Shown: positions 10,640-22,551 of the stretch, one piece after another
Position numbering within the stretch: position 1 is the first letter of the stretch
How the letters are laid out: the number at the start of each line of letters is the position of its first letter
Assembly (NCBI RefSeq): GCF_003058225.1
Contig: NZ_QBUG01000012.1
Location: forward strand, 124,001 to 188,000
Length of the DNA: 64,000 nt
Reading direction: 5' to 3'
DNA from: Promicromonospora sp. AC04
GTDB taxonomy: Bacteria; Actinomycetota; Actinomycetes; Actinomycetales; Cellulomonadaceae
Position numbers and translations under genes: made by a program
Notes under the pieces: model-generated
The model's database searches: none
Told to the model about the DNA's origin: nothing
What the model saw: the letters and a program-made list of their open reading frames with translations, nothing else

Positions 10640-12268
10640 TCAGGCCTTCTTCTTGACGACGATCTGCGCCTGCTCGACGTCGACGGGGCCGTCCTCGGTG
10701 CTGCCACCGACGAGCGGCGTGCCGTCGCCCTTCTGGAAGCCCGCCCGGAAGTCGTCAACGGCGGCGCTCAGGGCGTCCTCCGTGTCGGACTCCAGCTTGC
10801 CGGACTTGAGGATCGTCTCCAGGACGTCGGTCTTGCGGCGCAGGTGGTCCAGCAGCTCGGACTCGAACCGCTTGACGTCCTCGACCTCGACGTCGTCGAG
10901 CTTGCCCTTTGTACCGGCCCACACCGACGCGACCTGGTCCTCGACCGCGAACGGCGAGTACTGGGGCTGCTTGAGCAGCTCCGTCAGGACGGCGCCGCGC
11001 TTGAGCTGGGCGCGGGACGCTGCGTCGAGGTCGGACGCGAACATCGCGAACGCCTCGAGCGAGCGGAACTGCGCCAGCTCCAGCTTCAGCGTGCCGGAGA
11101 CCTTCTTCATGGCCTTGATCTGCGCGTCACCACCGACTCGGGAGACCGAGATACCGACGTCCACGGCGGGACGCTGGTCGGCGTTGAACAGGTCGGACTG
11201 CAGGAAGATCTGCCCGTCCGTGATGGAGATGACGTTGGTCGGGATGTACGCCGAGACGTCGTTCGCCTTGGTCTCGATGATCGGCAGGCCGGTCATCGAG
11301 CCCGCGCCCAGCTCGTCCGAGAGCTTGGCACAGCGCTCGAGCAGACGGGAGTGCAGGTAGAACACGTCGCCCGGGTAGGCCTCGCGGCCCGGCGGACGGC
11401 GCAGCAGCAGCGACACGGCACGGTAGGCCTCGGCCTGCTTCGACAGGTCGTCGAAGATGATCAGGACGTGCTTGCCCTGGTACATCCAGTGCTGGCCGAT
11501 GGCCGAGCCGGTGTACGGCGCAAGGTACTTGAAGCCCGCCGGGTCGGACGCCGGAGCCGCGACGATGGTCGTGTACTCGAGCGCGCCGGCCTCCTCGAGG
11601 GCGCCACGCACGGAGGCGATGGTCGAGCCCTTCTGGCCGATGGCGACGTAGATGCAGCGCACCTGCTGGTTCGGGTCGCCGGTCTCCCAGTTCGCCTTCT
11701 GGTTGATGATCGTGTCGACCGCGATCGCCGTCTTGCCGGTCTGGCGGTCGCCGATGATCAGCTGACGCTGACCACGGCCGATGGGGATCATCGAGTCGAT
11801 CGCCTTGATGCCGGTCTGCAGCGGCTCGTGCACCGACTTGCGCTGCATGACGCCGGGCGCCTGCAGCTCCAGGGCACGGGTGCCCTCGGTGGCGATCTCG
11901 CCCAGGCCGTCGATGGGGATACCCAGCGGGTCGACCACGCGGCCGAGGTAACCCTCGCCCACGGGGACCGAGAGCACCTCACCCGTACGGCGGACCTCCT
12001 GGCCCTCCTCGATACCGGTGAACTCGCCCAGGACGACCACACCGATCTCGCGGACGTCCAGGTTCTGCGCGAGTCCGAGCGTGCCGTCCTCGAAGCGCAG
12101 CAGCTCGTTCGCCATCACGCCCGGGAGGCCCTCGACGCGGGCGATGCCGTCCGCGGCGTACGAGACGCGGCCCACCTCCTCGGCGACTGCTTCCTGGGGC
12201 TCGTAGGCCTTCACGAAGCTGTCCAGTGCGGCCCGGACCTCGTCCGGCCGGATCGTCAGCTCAGCCAT
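10640..12268 (-). CDS. atpA: ATP synthase alpha subunit
   Basis: Non-catalytic nucleotide-binding subunit of F1, 542 residues. The P-loop reads [19 protein letters not shown], and the motif QPRYSPF of other species appears as [14 protein letters not shown]. The C-terminus is extended by about 30 residues rich in Gly, Glu and Val, ending [12 protein letters not shown], as in other Actinobacteria. The ATG at 12268 is preceded by AGGAGAAG. Confidence 0.98.
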   Translation of the reverse strand: MAELTIRPDEVRAALDSFVKAYEPQEAVAEEVGRVSYAADGIARVEGLPGVMANELLRFEDGTLGLAQNLDVREIGVVVLGEFTGIEEGQEVRRTGEVLSVPVGEGYLGRVVDPLGIPIDGLGEIATEGTRALELQAPGVMQRKSVHEPLQTGIKAIDSMIPIGRGQRQLIIGDRQTGKTAIAVDTIINQKANWETGDPNQQVRCIYVAIGQKGSTIASVRGALEEAGALEYTTIVAAPASDPAGFKYLAPYTGSAIGQHWMYQGKHVLIIFDDLSKQAEAYRAVSLLLRRPPGREAYPGDVFYLHSRLLERCAKLSDELGAGSMTGLPIIETKANDVSAYIPTNVISITDGQIFLQSDLFNADQRPAVDVGISVSRVGGDAQIKAMKKVSGTLKLELAQFRSLEAFAMFASDLDAASRAQLKRGAVLTELLKQPQYSPFAVEDQVASVWAGTKGKLDDVEVEDVKRFESELLDHLRRKTDVLETILKSGKLESDTEDALSAAVDDFRAGFQKGDGTPLVGGSTEDGPVDVEQAQIVVKKKA

Positions 12269-12324
12269 TGCTCTTCTCCTGTCGTGGCCGCGAGAGCCGC
12301 GGCGGAAGGTTCTTGTTCACGTTT

Positions 12325-13136
12325 TCAGCCGGCCAGACGACGCTGAGCGTCAGCGAGGCGCGACAGGACGGTGGAGTCGACGACGTCCGCGCCGACCTGG
12401 ATGCGCATGCCCCCGACGATGGCGGGGTCCACGGTGACGTTCAGCTGCACGGGCTTCCCGTACGAGCGCTCGAGCACCGCACCGAGGCGCTGCTCCTGCT
12501 CACGGGTGAGCATCGTCGCGCTCGTCACGGAGGCGACGAGGCGCTTGCGACGCTCCGCCGCGACCTCGCCGAACCAACCGAGCGTCTGCACGAAGCGACG
12601 GCCGCGCAGCGACGACGTCGCGCGCTGCGCCAGGCGCTGGGTCACGGTGTCGACCTTGCCGCCGACCAGCTCGTCCACGAGCGCAACCCGGCGCTCGGGA
12701 GCGGTCGACACGTCCGAGAGGACCTGCTTGGCCTCCCGCTGGCCGACGAGCGACCGGGTGACCCGGAACAGCTCGTCCTCCACGGTCTCGAGCACCCCGC
12801 GCGCCTCGGCGGAAGCCAGCACGGCGTCCACGCCGAGACGCTCGACGGCCTCGGCCAGGTCCGCGTCGCTCGCCCAGCGGGACCGGACGAGCCCGGACAC
12901 CAGGTCGACCACGCGCTCGTCGAAACCGTCCAGCAGGCCGGCCACCAGGCCGGCCTTGGCCTCGCCCTCGCGGGAGGGGTCGGCGAGCGAGCGGCGCAGC
13001 GCGGCGGATTCGTCGAGCGCCGACACCAGGGTGAGCAGCTGCTCACCCAGCGTCAGCGCGTCCGTACCCGCGGCACGCAGCACCGGCTCGAAGCGCTCCT
13101 GCGCCGCCGTCAGCGATGCACCGCTCGATCCCCGCA

Positions 13137-13137
<1 letters not shown>
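12325..13137 (-). CDS. atpH: ATP synthase delta subunit
   Basis: Peripheral-stalk subunit linking F1 to b, 270 residues. This is longer than the 180 of E. coli delta but usual for Actinobacteria. The N-terminal helical bundle is preceded by an extra helix region; the C-terminal part (TSATMLTREQEQRLGAVLE, then VTVDPAIVGGMRIQVGADVVDSTV) is well conserved. The ATG at 13137 overlaps the atpF TGA by one base. A GTG directly in front (13140) would add one residue. Confidence 0.95.
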
Positions 13138-14895
<1,758 letters not shown>

Positions 14896-14982
14896 GAGGA
14901 CTCCCAGGTGGTCATTAGGCCCCGCGCGCGATTCCGCAAAGTGGCGGAACGGGCGCGCCGTCGGGCCTGGCCGTCATGGATT

Positions 14983-15001
14983 CGTCGTAAGCCTAACCTA
15001 T
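14983..15001. promoter_or_regulatory. DtxR/IdeR iron-box-like sequence upstream of atpB
   Basis: On the minus strand ATAGGTTAGGCTTACGACG matches 13 of 19 positions of the DtxR/IdeR consensus TTAGGTTAGSCTAACCTAA. An 11-base run through the left half and centre, TAGGTTAGGCT, is unbroken, but the right half is poor. It lies about 90 bases upstream of the proposed atpB start. Such a half-conserved match could arise by chance. Confidence 0.3.
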
Positions 15002-15097
15002 GTCCGATGCAATTCCGGCCGCAGAACCGCATGACGCGGCCCCTTGTGACTTATTGCGCAATCCCGTGTCAGGTCCCCGGTGGCTCAAGAGGTTCGG

Positions 15098-15556
15098 TCA
15101 GGCCTTGGTGTCGGGCTGCACGTACGTGACCCGGCCGCCCTTGACCGCGCGGTAGTCGAGCACGGCGGAGCCGACGGCGCCGAGCAGCACGACCACCATG
15201 AGCACCCAGCGGTCGTAGAAGTCCTGCCGGGACAGCACGGCCAGCACGGCGACCAGGATCACCATCTTGGCGAGCCAGCCGCCCATCACGACGGCGCCCA
15301 TCCCGGCAGCGCTCCGGCCGACGGCGAGCATCATCGACAGCACCGTGGCGCCGCAGAACAGGCCTGCCAGGGCCGCCCCGATCAGCGCGCCCCACACACC
15401 CGGCAGGCCGACGGCCAGGTAGCCGACGACCGATCCAAGCACCGCCAGGCCCGCGACCAGGATCAGGCCGTCCCGGCCGGCGGCGCGCAGCATCGCGCGC
15501 TCGGCGGCGGTGTTGTCGTCGTCGGCTTGCGGCGCGACAGGGCTCTGCTCGGTCAT
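15098..15556 (-). CDS. AtpI-like membrane protein of the ATP synthase operon
   Basis: Integral membrane protein of 152 residues with four hydrophobic segments (about 32-53, 56-78, 83-107 and 118-138). Its position directly upstream of atpB, its size and topology match the actinobacterial AtpI-like family, thought to help c-ring assembly or Mg2+ supply. Sequence similarity to classical AtpI is low, so the identification rests mainly on context. Its ATG overlaps the stop of the preceding transferase gene by four bases. Confidence 0.8.
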   Translation of the reverse strand: MTEQSPVAPQADDDNTAAERAMLRAAGRDGLILVAGLAVLGSVVGYLAVGLPGVWGALIGAALAGLFCGATVLSMMLAVGRSAAGMGAVVMGGWLAKMVILVAVLAVLSRQDFYDRWVLMVVVLLGAVGSAVLDYRAVKGGRVTYVQPDTKA

Positions 15557-16782
15557 TCGACTCTCTCCTTGGTCTTGGCGGCGACACTCTCGGGAGTGAC
15601 GCTCTGCGCGACGACGCCGGCCGCGGGCGCCCCGGCCCCGACCACGGCGGGAACCTTCGGGGTCTGGCCGGACAGCGCGACGTCGTCGTCCAGGAACCGC
15701 CCGCGGTTACGCAGCGGGCCCAGGGTGGCCAGCAGGGCGAGGACCACGAACACCGTGGTCCAGATCAGCACGATCTCCCAGTCCCACTGCACGAGCGCGG
15801 CGGCGCTGAACGCGAACACCGCCGTCCACACGTACAGGATGACCACGGCGCGGCGGTGGGAATGGCCCAGGGCCAGCATGCGGTGGTGCAGGTGCATGCG
15901 GTCGGGCGCCATGGGCGACTTGCCGGCGGCCAGCCGCCGGATCACGGCCAGCCCCATGTCGAGCAGCGGCAGCATGAGCACGGCCACCGGCAGCAGCAGC
16001 GGGATGAACGCAGGCAGCGCCTCCGCGCCAGTCATGACGTCCGGCTGGACGTTGCCGGTAACGGCGATCGCCGCACCGGCCATGACCAGGCCGATCAGCA
16101 TGGATCCGGCGTCGCCCATGAAGATGCGCGCCGGGAAGAAGTTGTACGGCAGGAACCCGACGCACACGCCCACGAGCGCCGCGAGCATGAGCGACGCGAG
16201 GCTGGCGTAGTCGTCCGGCGTCGCCTGCGTGGTGAGCCCGTACGTGTAAAGGAAGAAGGCTGCCCCGCCGATCGCGACGATGCCCGCCGCCAGGCCGTCG
16301 AGGCCGTCCACGAAGTTCACGGCGTTCATCGCCACGACCACGGCCAGGACCGTGATGACGAGCGAGGTGCGCGACGAGGTGATGGTCAGGCCGCCGATCG
16401 GCAGCGTGATGAGCTGGACGCCCTGCAGCGCCATGAACCCCGCGGCCAGCACCTGGCCCGCGAGCTTGGTGACCCAGTCGAGGTCCCACTTGTCGTCGGC
16501 CCAGCCCAGCCCGCACACGATCGCGGCGCCGCCGACGATGCCCCACGCCTGGCGGTCCTCGAAGACCCCGGACAGGAACGGCATCTGGGAGGCCAGCAGC
16601 ACCGACACGACTATGCCGATGAGCATGGCGAGCCCGCCGAGGCGGGGCGTCGGCACGAGGTGCACGTCGCGGGCCCGCACGGCGGAGATGGCAGAGGTCT
16701 TGAGGGCGACCCAACGGGCAAAGGGCGTGGTCAGGAACGTGACCGCGGCGGCCACGAGCATCAGGAGCAGATACACCCTCAC
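15553..16782 (-). CDS. Undecaprenyl-phosphate N-acetylglucosaminyl 1-phosphate transferase (WecA/TagO/MraY family)
   Basis: Polytopic enzyme of 409 residues that transfers a sugar 1-phosphate from a UDP-sugar to a polyprenyl phosphate carrier, the first step of wall glycan synthesis. Family motifs: the GWADDKWDLDW aspartate pair, MNAVNFVDGLDGLAAG, FMGDAGSML, and the His-rich cytoplasmic loop DRMHLHHRML that separates WecA/TagO from MraY. About eleven membrane spans are visible. GTG at 16782 overlaps the tsaC stop (GTGA). The start is chosen because the hydrophobic first span begins at once. A Pro/Ala/Val-rich tail follows residue 365. Confidence 0.92.
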   Translation of the reverse strand: MRVYLLLMLVAAAVTFLTTPFARWVALKTSAISAVRARDVHLVPTPRLGGLAMLIGIVVSVLLASQMPFLSGVFEDRQAWGIVGGAAIVCGLGWADDKWDLDWVTKLAGQVLAAGFMALQGVQLITLPIGGLTITSSRTSLVITVLAVVVAMNAVNFVDGLDGLAAGIVAIGGAAFFLYTYGLTTQATPDDYASLASLMLAALVGVCVGFLPYNFFPARIFMGDAGSMLIGLVMAGAAIAVTGNVQPDVMTGAEALPAFIPLLLPVAVLMLPLLDMGLAVIRRLAAGKSPMAPDRMHLHHRMLALGHSHRRAVVILYVWTAVFAFSAAALVQWDWEIVLIWTTVFVVLALLATLGPLRNRGRFLDDDVALSGQTPKVPAVVGAGAPAAGVVAQSVTPESVAAKTKERVE

Positions 16783-17492
16783 TCGTCGTCCTCCGCGGCG
16801 CCGGCCGGGGGCTCGCTCGGGTCGTCCTCGGGCAACACCTGGGGTCCCTCGACGTCGGCGACCGCACGCAGCGCGGCCAGGGTCACGGCGCCCTCCCGGA
16901 CGACCCGTAGCGTCGGGCCGGTCGCGTCCACGATCGTGGAGGCGACACCTCCGGGTGCCTCGCCGCCGTCGAGGTAGACGGCGACGGACCCGCCGAGCTG
17001 GCGCTCGGCGTCGGCCGCGTCCTGCGCGGCCGGGCTGCCCGACTTGTTGGCGCTCGACACGGCCAGGGGGCCGGTGCGCTTCAGCAGGGCGAGCGCCGCG
17101 GGGTGGTCCGGCATGCGCAGCGCGACGGTGCCGCCCGTGTCGCCGAGGTCCCACTGCAACGACGGCTGCGCCTGCAGGATGATCGTGAAGCCGCCGGGCC
17201 AGAAGGCCTCGACGAGCTTGCGGGCGTCGTCGGGCACGTCGGTGGCGAGACCGTCGAGGGTCGCGACCTCCCCTACCAGGACCGGGGGCGGCATCTGCCG
17301 GCCGCGGCCCTTGGCCGCGAGGAGGGCGGCTACCGCGGCCTCGTCGAACGCGTCGGCGGCGATGCCGTACACGGTGTCGGTGGGCAGGACCACGAGGCCA
17401 CCACGGGAGATCGCATTCACTGCCTCGTCGATCGCGGGGCCCCAGGTCTGCGGGTCGGTGGCGTCGAGCACGGGATGCACAGGCACACTCAC
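16779..17492 (-). CDS. tsaC: L-threonylcarbamoyladenylate synthase (TsaC/Sua5)
   Basis: Makes threonylcarbamoyl-AMP for the t6A modification of ANN-decoding tRNAs; 237 residues. YrdC-domain motifs are clear: GLVVLPTDTVYGIAADAFDE near the N-terminus, then GRGRQMPPPVLVGE and AVSSANKSGSPA. A tail of about 25 acidic and Pro-rich residues follows the domain and replaces the Sua5 domain. The start is GTG at 17492. It is coupled to the transferase gene by a four-base overlap and lies 94 bases after prmC. Confidence 0.94.
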   Translation of the reverse strand: MSVPVHPVLDATDPQTWGPAIDEAVNAISRGGLVVLPTDTVYGIAADAFDEAAVAALLAAKGRGRQMPPPVLVGEVATLDGLATDVPDDARKLVEAFWPGGFTIILQAQPSLQWDLGDTGGTVALRMPDHPAALALLKRTGPLAVSSANKSGSPAAQDAADAERQLGGSVAVYLDGGEAPGGVASTIVDATGPTLRVVREGAVTLAALRAVADVEGPQVLPEDDPSEPPAGAAEDDE

Positions 17493-17586
17493 GCGGAACA
17501 GTCTTTCACGATCCGGAGGCCAGGCGGTGCCTTCGTCGCCTGGGACCGGCGCTCCGCTCCGGGCGAGTGCCTCGCAAGCACGGCCC

Positions 17587-18591
17587 TCACCCTGCGCTGC
17601 GCTCTGGCCCCAGGCGGCGCGCGACGACCATGCGGGGCCGGCCCGTCAGGTCCTTGCGTGTCTCGGGCTCCCCGAACACCGGCCGCCCCTCGGCGTCGCG
17701 AGCGGCCGCGACCATCTCTCGCGCCGCCTCCGCCTGGACCTCTGCGTGCTCCATGACGTACAGCCCGCCGGGCCGCAGCAGTCGCGCCGCGGCGTCCGTG
17801 ATGCCGCGCGGCACCTCCAGCCCGTCGGGTCCCAGGCCGTACAGCGCGACGGCCGGGTCGTGCTCGGCGACCTCCGGGTCCACGGGCACGGCGTCGGACG
17901 GCACGTAGGGCGGGTTCGAGACGACGACGTCGGCCGTCCCGTCGATCCCGTACAGCGCGGTGCGGGCGTCGCCCTTGACCAGCCGGACGATCCGTTCGGG
18001 CGCCGTCTCCGGCGTGGCGCCCGCGTCCGGGCCTGCTTCGGCGTCCGCCTCGATGCCCGTGTCAGGGCCCACCTCGATGCCCGCGGCGGCGGCGCTCAGG
18101 GCGTCGACGTTGCGCGCGGCCCAGGCGTGCGCGTCCTTGTCCAGCTCGACGGCGTGCACGCGCGCGCCGGGCACCTCGGTGGCCACGGCCAGCGCGATGG
18201 CCCCGGAACCGGTGCACAGGTCGACGACGACGGCGCCCCCGTCCCGCTCGCCGGTGACCTTGGCGGCCTCGTCGATGGCCACCTGCGCGACCTCCTCGGT
18301 CTCGGGCCGCGGCACGAAGACTCCCGGCCCGACGGCCAGCTCCAGGTGCCGGAACGGCGCGACCCCGGTCAGGTGCTGCAGGGGCTCGCGCGCGGCCCGC
18401 CGGGCGACGAGGGCGGCGAAGGTGCCGGCCGCGTCGTCGGGCACCTCGCGCCCCAGCACGATCAGCCGCCGCAGCTCCCCCCGGTCCACCCCGAGCGCAT
18501 GCGCCAGCAGCACCTCGGCATCGGCCTGGGGCGACCCGACCCCGGCGTCGGCCAGCTCCTCGTGGGCCCACTTCAACAGCTGCTCGCTCAC
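17587..18591 (-). CDS. prmC: Peptide chain release factor N5-glutamine methyltransferase
   Basis: Methylates the GGQ glutamine of release factors; its substrate prfA lies just upstream. It has 334 residues against about 280-290 in the family. The SAM-binding motif VVDLCTGSGAIALAVA (residues 122-137) and catalytic NPPY (226-229) are intact. The extra length is partly an insertion of about 25 acidic Gly/Ala/Pro residues (174-198) between the SAM-binding half and the NPPY half. The start is GTG at 18591. Confidence 0.94.
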   Translation of the reverse strand: MSEQLLKWAHEELADAGVGSPQADAEVLLAHALGVDRGELRRLIVLGREVPDDAAGTFAALVARRAAREPLQHLTGVAPFRHLELAVGPGVFVPRPETEEVAQVAIDEAAKVTGERDGGAVVVDLCTGSGAIALAVATEVPGARVHAVELDKDAHAWAARNVDALSAAAAGIEVGPDTGIEADAEAGPDAGATPETAPERIVRLVKGDARTALYGIDGTADVVVSNPPYVPSDAVPVDPEVAEHDPAVALYGLGPDGLEVPRGITDAAARLLRPGGLYVMEHAEVQAEAAREMVAAARDAEGRPVFGEPETRKDLTGRPRMVVARRLGPERSAG

Positions 18592-18723
18592 CGCGTTCCT
18601 CTCGCCACAACGAAAGCCTGCCCGACCACGCCCGATGCCGCCAGACCCGCCGTGATCGCATCTTGCGACCGGCCCGCGGGGGCGGCCGGTGCGGGGGACG
18701 ACGACGAGGCCGCGACCCCGACC

Positions 18724-19812
18724 TCACACACCCGAGGCCGCCGCGAGCCGCGCCGCCTCGTCGGCGTCGATCGCCGACCGCACCACGGGGCCCAGGTCCC
18801 CGTCCAGCACCTGGTCGAGGTTGTACGCCTTGTACCCGGTGCGGTGGTCCGCGATCCGGTTCTCGGGGTAGTTGTACGTCCGGATCCGCTCGGACCGGTC
18901 CACCGTGCGCACCTGCGAACGGCGCAGCTCGGCGGACTCCGCGGCGGCCGCCTCCGCCTGCGCGGCGAGCAGCCGGGCACGCAGCACGCGCATGGCCTGC
19001 TCGCGGTTCTGCAGCTGCGACTTCTCGTTCTGCATCGAGACGACGATGCCGGTGGGCAGGTGCGTGATGCGCACCGCGGAGTCCGTGGTGTTCACGGACT
19101 GGCCGCCCGGACCGGACGAGCGGTAGACGTCGATGCGGAGGTCGTTCTGGTCGATCTCGAGCTCGCCCGGGTCGTCGACCTCGGGGAACACGAGCACGCC
19201 CGCCGCCGAGGTGTGGATACGGCCCTGGGACTCCGTGACCGGCACCCGCTGCACCCGGTGCACGCCGCCCTCGTACTTGAGGCTGTGCCAGACGCCGTCC
19301 TCGGGGCCCTGGACGCTCTTCGCCTTGATCGCGACCTGCACGTCCTTGTACCCGCCGAGATCGGAGTCGGTGGCCTCCAGCAGCTGCGTGGACCAGCCGC
19401 GCTGCTCCGCGTACCGCAGGTACATGCGCAGCAGGTCGGCGGCGAACAGCGCGGACTCCTCGCCGCCCTCGCCCGCCTTGATCTCGAGGATGACGTCGCG
19501 GCCGTCGTCGGGGTCGCGGGGCACCAGCACGCGGCGCAGCTTCTCCTCCGCCACCGCCTCGGCCTGCTTGAGGCCCGGCAGCTCCTCGGCGAACGACGCG
19601 TCCTCGGTGGCCAGCTCGGCGGCGGCCTCGGCGTCGTCGTGCGCCTGCTCCCAGGCGCGGTAGGCGCCCACCACCTGGTTCAGCTCCGCGTACCGCCGCC
19701 CGAGCGTGCGGGCGCGGCCGGGATCTGCGTGCACGGCGGGGTCCGCCAGCGCGGCCTCGATCTCGGCGTGCTCGCTGAGCAGCGGCCCAACGGCGGCGAA
19801 CGACTCGCTCAC
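18724..19812 (-). CDS. prfA: Peptide chain release factor 1
   Basis: Ends translation at UAA and UAG; 362 residues, the usual length. The stop-codon reading tripeptide is Pro191-Val192-Thr193 ([14 protein letters not shown]), and the GGQ hydrolysis motif is at 236-238 ([10 protein letters not shown]). The GTG at 19812 is chosen because AAGGAG lies seven bases upstream and the protein then begins where the family does. An in-frame start further up would add 24 unrelated residues. Confidence 0.97.
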   Translation of the reverse strand: MSESFAAVGPLLSEHAEIEAALADPAVHADPGRARTLGRRYAELNQVVGAYRAWEQAHDDAEAAAELATEDASFAEELPGLKQAEAVAEEKLRRVLVPRDPDDGRDVILEIKAGEGGEESALFAADLLRMYLRYAEQRGWSTQLLEATDSDLGGYKDVQVAIKAKSVQGPEDGVWHSLKYEGGVHRVQRVPVTESQGRIHTSAAGVLVFPEVDDPGELEIDQNDLRIDVYRSSGPGGQSVNTTDSAVRITHLPTGIVVSMQNEKSQLQNREQAMRVLRARLLAAQAEAAAAESAELRRSQVRTVDRSERIRTYNYPENRIADHRTGYKAYNLDQVLDGDLGPVVRSAIDADEAARLAAASGV

Positions 19813-19901
19813 GGCGTCTCCTTGGTTGTGGGCGTGATTCTTGCGACTACCTGTCTGTTTTAGGCGCGACGATCGCGCCCACAACGACGGTGGGGAAACG
19901 A

Positions 19902-19965
19902 CAGCGCCGGTGGTCCGTGTCCCGACTGCCCCTGGAGAGGTTGTCGGGCCGGACCACCGGCGCTG
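19902..19965 (-). terminator. Long hairpin downstream of rpmE
   Basis: Arms 19902-19917 and 19950-19965 are a perfect 16-base inverted repeat. Inside, 19921-19926 pairs with 19943-19948, so the full structure exceeds 20 base pairs. It starts nine bases after the rpmE stop and probably ends that transcript. The following sequence has only a short T run. Confidence 0.7.
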
Positions 19966-19973
19966 CGAAGTCG

Positions 19974-20192
19974 CTACTTGTCGGCGGCCTTCTTGCCGTA
20001 GCGCGCCTGGAACCGGGCGACGCGGCCACCGGTGTCCATGATCTTCTGCTTGCCCGTGTAGAACGGGTGGCAGGCGCTGCAGACGTCGGCGCTGATCTTG
20101 CCGGACGTCTCGGTGCTGCGCGTGATGAACGTGTTACCGCAGGTGCAGGTGACCTCGGTGACGACGTACTCGGGGTGGATTCCAGCCCTCAT
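19974..20192 (-). CDS. rpmE: 50S ribosomal protein L31, zinc-binding type
   Basis: Large-subunit protein of 72 residues. It begins [10 protein letters not shown] and contains four cysteines (16, 18, 38 and 41) that bind zinc, so it is the C+ form. The non-zinc paralogue made in zinc starvation is not in the window. The C-terminus RFQARYGKK is conserved. ATG at 20192 is preceded by AAGGAG. It lies between rho and prfA as in other Actinobacteria. Confidence 0.97.
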   Translation of the reverse strand: MRAGIHPEYVVTEVTCTCGNTFITRSTETSGKISADVCSACHPFYTGKQKIMDTGGRVARFQARYGKKAADK

Positions 20193-20276
20193 GTTGCTCC
20201 TTGGTGTGATGCCGCTGGGTCGCCCTGCAGATCGCAGAGACGTGAACCAGCGAGCCAGCCAATCATTCTGCCACTA

Positions 20277-20296
20277 CCTCGCCCGTGCGGGCGAGG
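20277..20296 (-). terminator. Hairpin downstream of rho
   Basis: CCTCGCCCG (20277-20285) and CGGGCGAGG (20288-20296) pair over nine bases with a very tight loop, 31 bases past the rho stop. No U-tract follows on the minus strand, so its efficiency is uncertain. Confidence 0.5.
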
Positions 20297-20326
20297 GAGA
20301 CCGGTGTGACGTGCGCCCGCCGTCGG

Positions 20327-22255
20327 TCAGACGGTCTCGCCCACGTTCTCGTCCTCGGTGAGACCGCCCGGCGTCGTCTTCTGCACGTGCAGCAGGAACT
20401 CGACGTTCGTCTTGGTCTTCTTGAGCTGACCGAGCAGCAGCTCGGCGGCCTGCGTCTGGTCGAGCGCGCCCATGACGCGGCGCAGCTTGTAGACGATCGC
20501 GAGCTCGTCCTTCGACATGAGGATCTCCTCGCGCCGGGTGCTCGAGCCGTTGACGTCGATCGCCGGGAAGATGCGCTTCTCGGCCAGGGACCGCGACAGG
20601 CGCAGCTCCATGTTGCCGGTGCCCTTGAACTCCTCGAAGATCACCTCGTCCATCTTCGAGCCGGTCTCGACCAGGGCCGTCGCGAGGATGGTCAGCGAGC
20701 CGCCGTCCTCGATGTTGCGGGCGGCGCCGAAGAACTTCTTGGGCGGGTAGAGCGCGGCGGCGTCCACACCACCGGACAGGATGCGGCCCGACGCCGGGGC
20801 GGCCAGGTTGTAGGCGCGCGACAGGCGGGTGATGCCGTCGAGCAGCACCACCACGTCCTGGCCCAGCTCCACGAGGCGCTTGGCCCGCTCGATGGCGAGC
20901 TCGGCGACCAGCGTGTGGTCGGACGCGTGCCGGTCGAAGGTCGAGGAGATGACCTCGCCCTTGACCGAGCGCTCGAAGTCGGTGACCTCTTCGGGGCGCT
21001 CGTCCACCAGCACGACCATGAGGTGGACCTCAGGGTTGTTGGCGGTGATCGCGTTGGCGATCTGCTGCATCATCAGCGTCTTGCCGGCCTTGGGCGGCGC
21101 GACGATGAGGCCGCGCTGGCCCTTGCCGATCGGCGCGACGATGTCGATCACGCGCGGCGTGAGCTTGGTCGCCTCGGGGTTCTCCAGGCGCAGGCGGTCC
21201 TGCGGGTACAGCGGCGTCAGCTTGGTGAACTCGGGACGGTCGCGCGCCTCGTCCGGCGTCATGCCGTTCACGGAGTCCAGCCGCACCAGGGCGTTGAACT
21301 TGTTGACCTTGGCGTTGCGCCCGGTCGGCTGCTGCGGGGGCTCCTCGCCCTCGCGCGGCTGGCGCACCGCGCCGACGACGGCGTCGCCGCGGCGCAGGCC
21401 GGCCTTCTTGACCTGGTTCAGCGACACGTAGACGTCGTTGGAGCCGGGCAGGTAGCCCGAGGTCCGCACGAACGCGTAGTTGTCGAGGATGTCCAGGATG
21501 CCGGCGACGGGCAGCAGCACGTCGTCCTCCCGCACCTCCGGAACGTTCTCCAGGCCCGTGACGTCGGGACCCGTGCGGCCGCGGCCGCGCTTGCGGTCCC
21601 GGCCCCGGTCCCGGCCACGACGGCGGCGCGAGTTGCGGTCCTCGTCGTCGAGGGCGTTGCGGTCGCTGGTCCGGTCGTTGTTGCGGTCGCTGGTCCGCTC
21701 GGCGGTCCGGGTGCCGGCGCGCTCGGTCCGGTCGGCGGTCCGGTCGGTGGTGCGCTCGTTGCCGCGGGAGCTGCGGTCGTTCTGCCGGCCGTTGGCGGAC
21801 TGGCCGTTGCGGCCCTTCTCGTCGGCGGACTTCTCGGCGCTGCCCTCCGGGGCGCCCTGGCCACGGCCGGAGCGGCGTCCGCCGTTCTGCTCGCGCGGGG
21901 CCGCGACGGCCTCGGCCAGCTGGGCAAGGCGGGCGGCCTTGTCGGCGTCCGTGTTCGCGTCGGCGCGCACACCTGAGGCAGTGACCTCGGCGGCGGCGAC
22001 CGGCGCGTCGGAACGGGCAGGCTTGTCGTTGGCGGGCTGCTCCGGTGCGGAAGCGGCACGGTCCGAGCGCTTCGTCGCGCCGCCCGTCTTCTCGCGGATG
22101 GAGTCCACGAGGTCGCTCTTGCGCATCCTGGAGGTGCCCTTCACGCCCAGGTCTCCGGCGAGTGCCTGGAGCTCGGCGAGGCGCATGCTGCTCAGCGCGC
22201 CCGTTCCAGCCGCACGGCCGGTGGCTGACTGAGCGTTTTCGGTGGTGTCTGTCAC
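20327..22255 (-). CDS. rho: Transcription termination factor Rho, with long disordered insertion
   Basis: Hexameric RNA helicase that ends transcription; 642 residues against 419 in E. coli. The order is: Rho N-terminal helical domain (residues 24-57), a low-complexity Arg/Asp/Asn/Thr-rich insertion (about 60-230) with repeats such as [14 protein letters not shown], the cold-shock RNA-binding domain ([19 protein letters not shown]), and the ATPase domain with its P-loop APPKAGKT and Q-loop. Such insertions are typical of high-GC Actinobacteria and give extra RNA contacts. It starts with GTG at 22255. Confidence 0.97.
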   Translation of the reverse strand: MTDTTENAQSATGRAAGTGALSSMRLAELQALAGDLGVKGTSRMRKSDLVDSIREKTGGATKRSDRAASAPEQPANDKPARSDAPVAAAEVTASGVRADANTDADKAARLAQLAEAVAAPREQNGGRRSGRGQGAPEGSAEKSADEKGRNGQSANGRQNDRSSRGNERTTDRTADRTERAGTRTAERTSDRNNDRTSDRNALDDEDRNSRRRRGRDRGRDRKRGRGRTGPDVTGLENVPEVREDDVLLPVAGILDILDNYAFVRTSGYLPGSNDVYVSLNQVKKAGLRRGDAVVGAVRQPREGEEPPQQPTGRNAKVNKFNALVRLDSVNGMTPDEARDRPEFTKLTPLYPQDRLRLENPEATKLTPRVIDIVAPIGKGQRGLIVAPPKAGKTLMMQQIANAITANNPEVHLMVVLVDERPEEVTDFERSVKGEVISSTFDRHASDHTLVAELAIERAKRLVELGQDVVVLLDGITRLSRAYNLAAPASGRILSGGVDAAALYPPKKFFGAARNIEDGGSLTILATALVETGSKMDEVIFEEFKGTGNMELRLSRSLAEKRIFPAIDVNGSSTRREEILMSKDELAIVYKLRRVMGALDQTQAAELLLGQLKKTKTNVEFLLHVQKTTPGGLTEDENVGETV

Positions 22256-22551
22256 GAAGGACCCTTCCCCCTCGAACTGCGGCTGGTCGCCTGATCGCGG
22301 GCCGCGGGATAGTGGGCGCCCGGCACGATGCGGCCAGAGCGCGGAAAACCTCGCATCAGTGGTACGACGACGTCGGCTGACGGGGGCGTTGTCTGCCTTC
22401 TCGCGAGATGCGGTGGCCGTTGGTCACGGCCTGCTACGGGCACGATTGAGTGGCTGAGACTGGTTGAAGAACTCTGCCGATCAGGCGGTGGGGAACCGAT
22501 ATTGAATCCGAGTTCCCGCCACCATGGCTCAGGACGTGCGATCCCGAAGGT
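22256..22551. other. Intergenic region upstream of rho
   Basis: These 296 bases hold the rho promoter and leader. No open frame with coding character is seen on either strand. A TAGTAT hexamer on the minus strand near 22562, inside the thrB 3' end, could be a -10, but no convincing -35 accompanies it. No strong hairpin was found. Confidence 0.4.
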
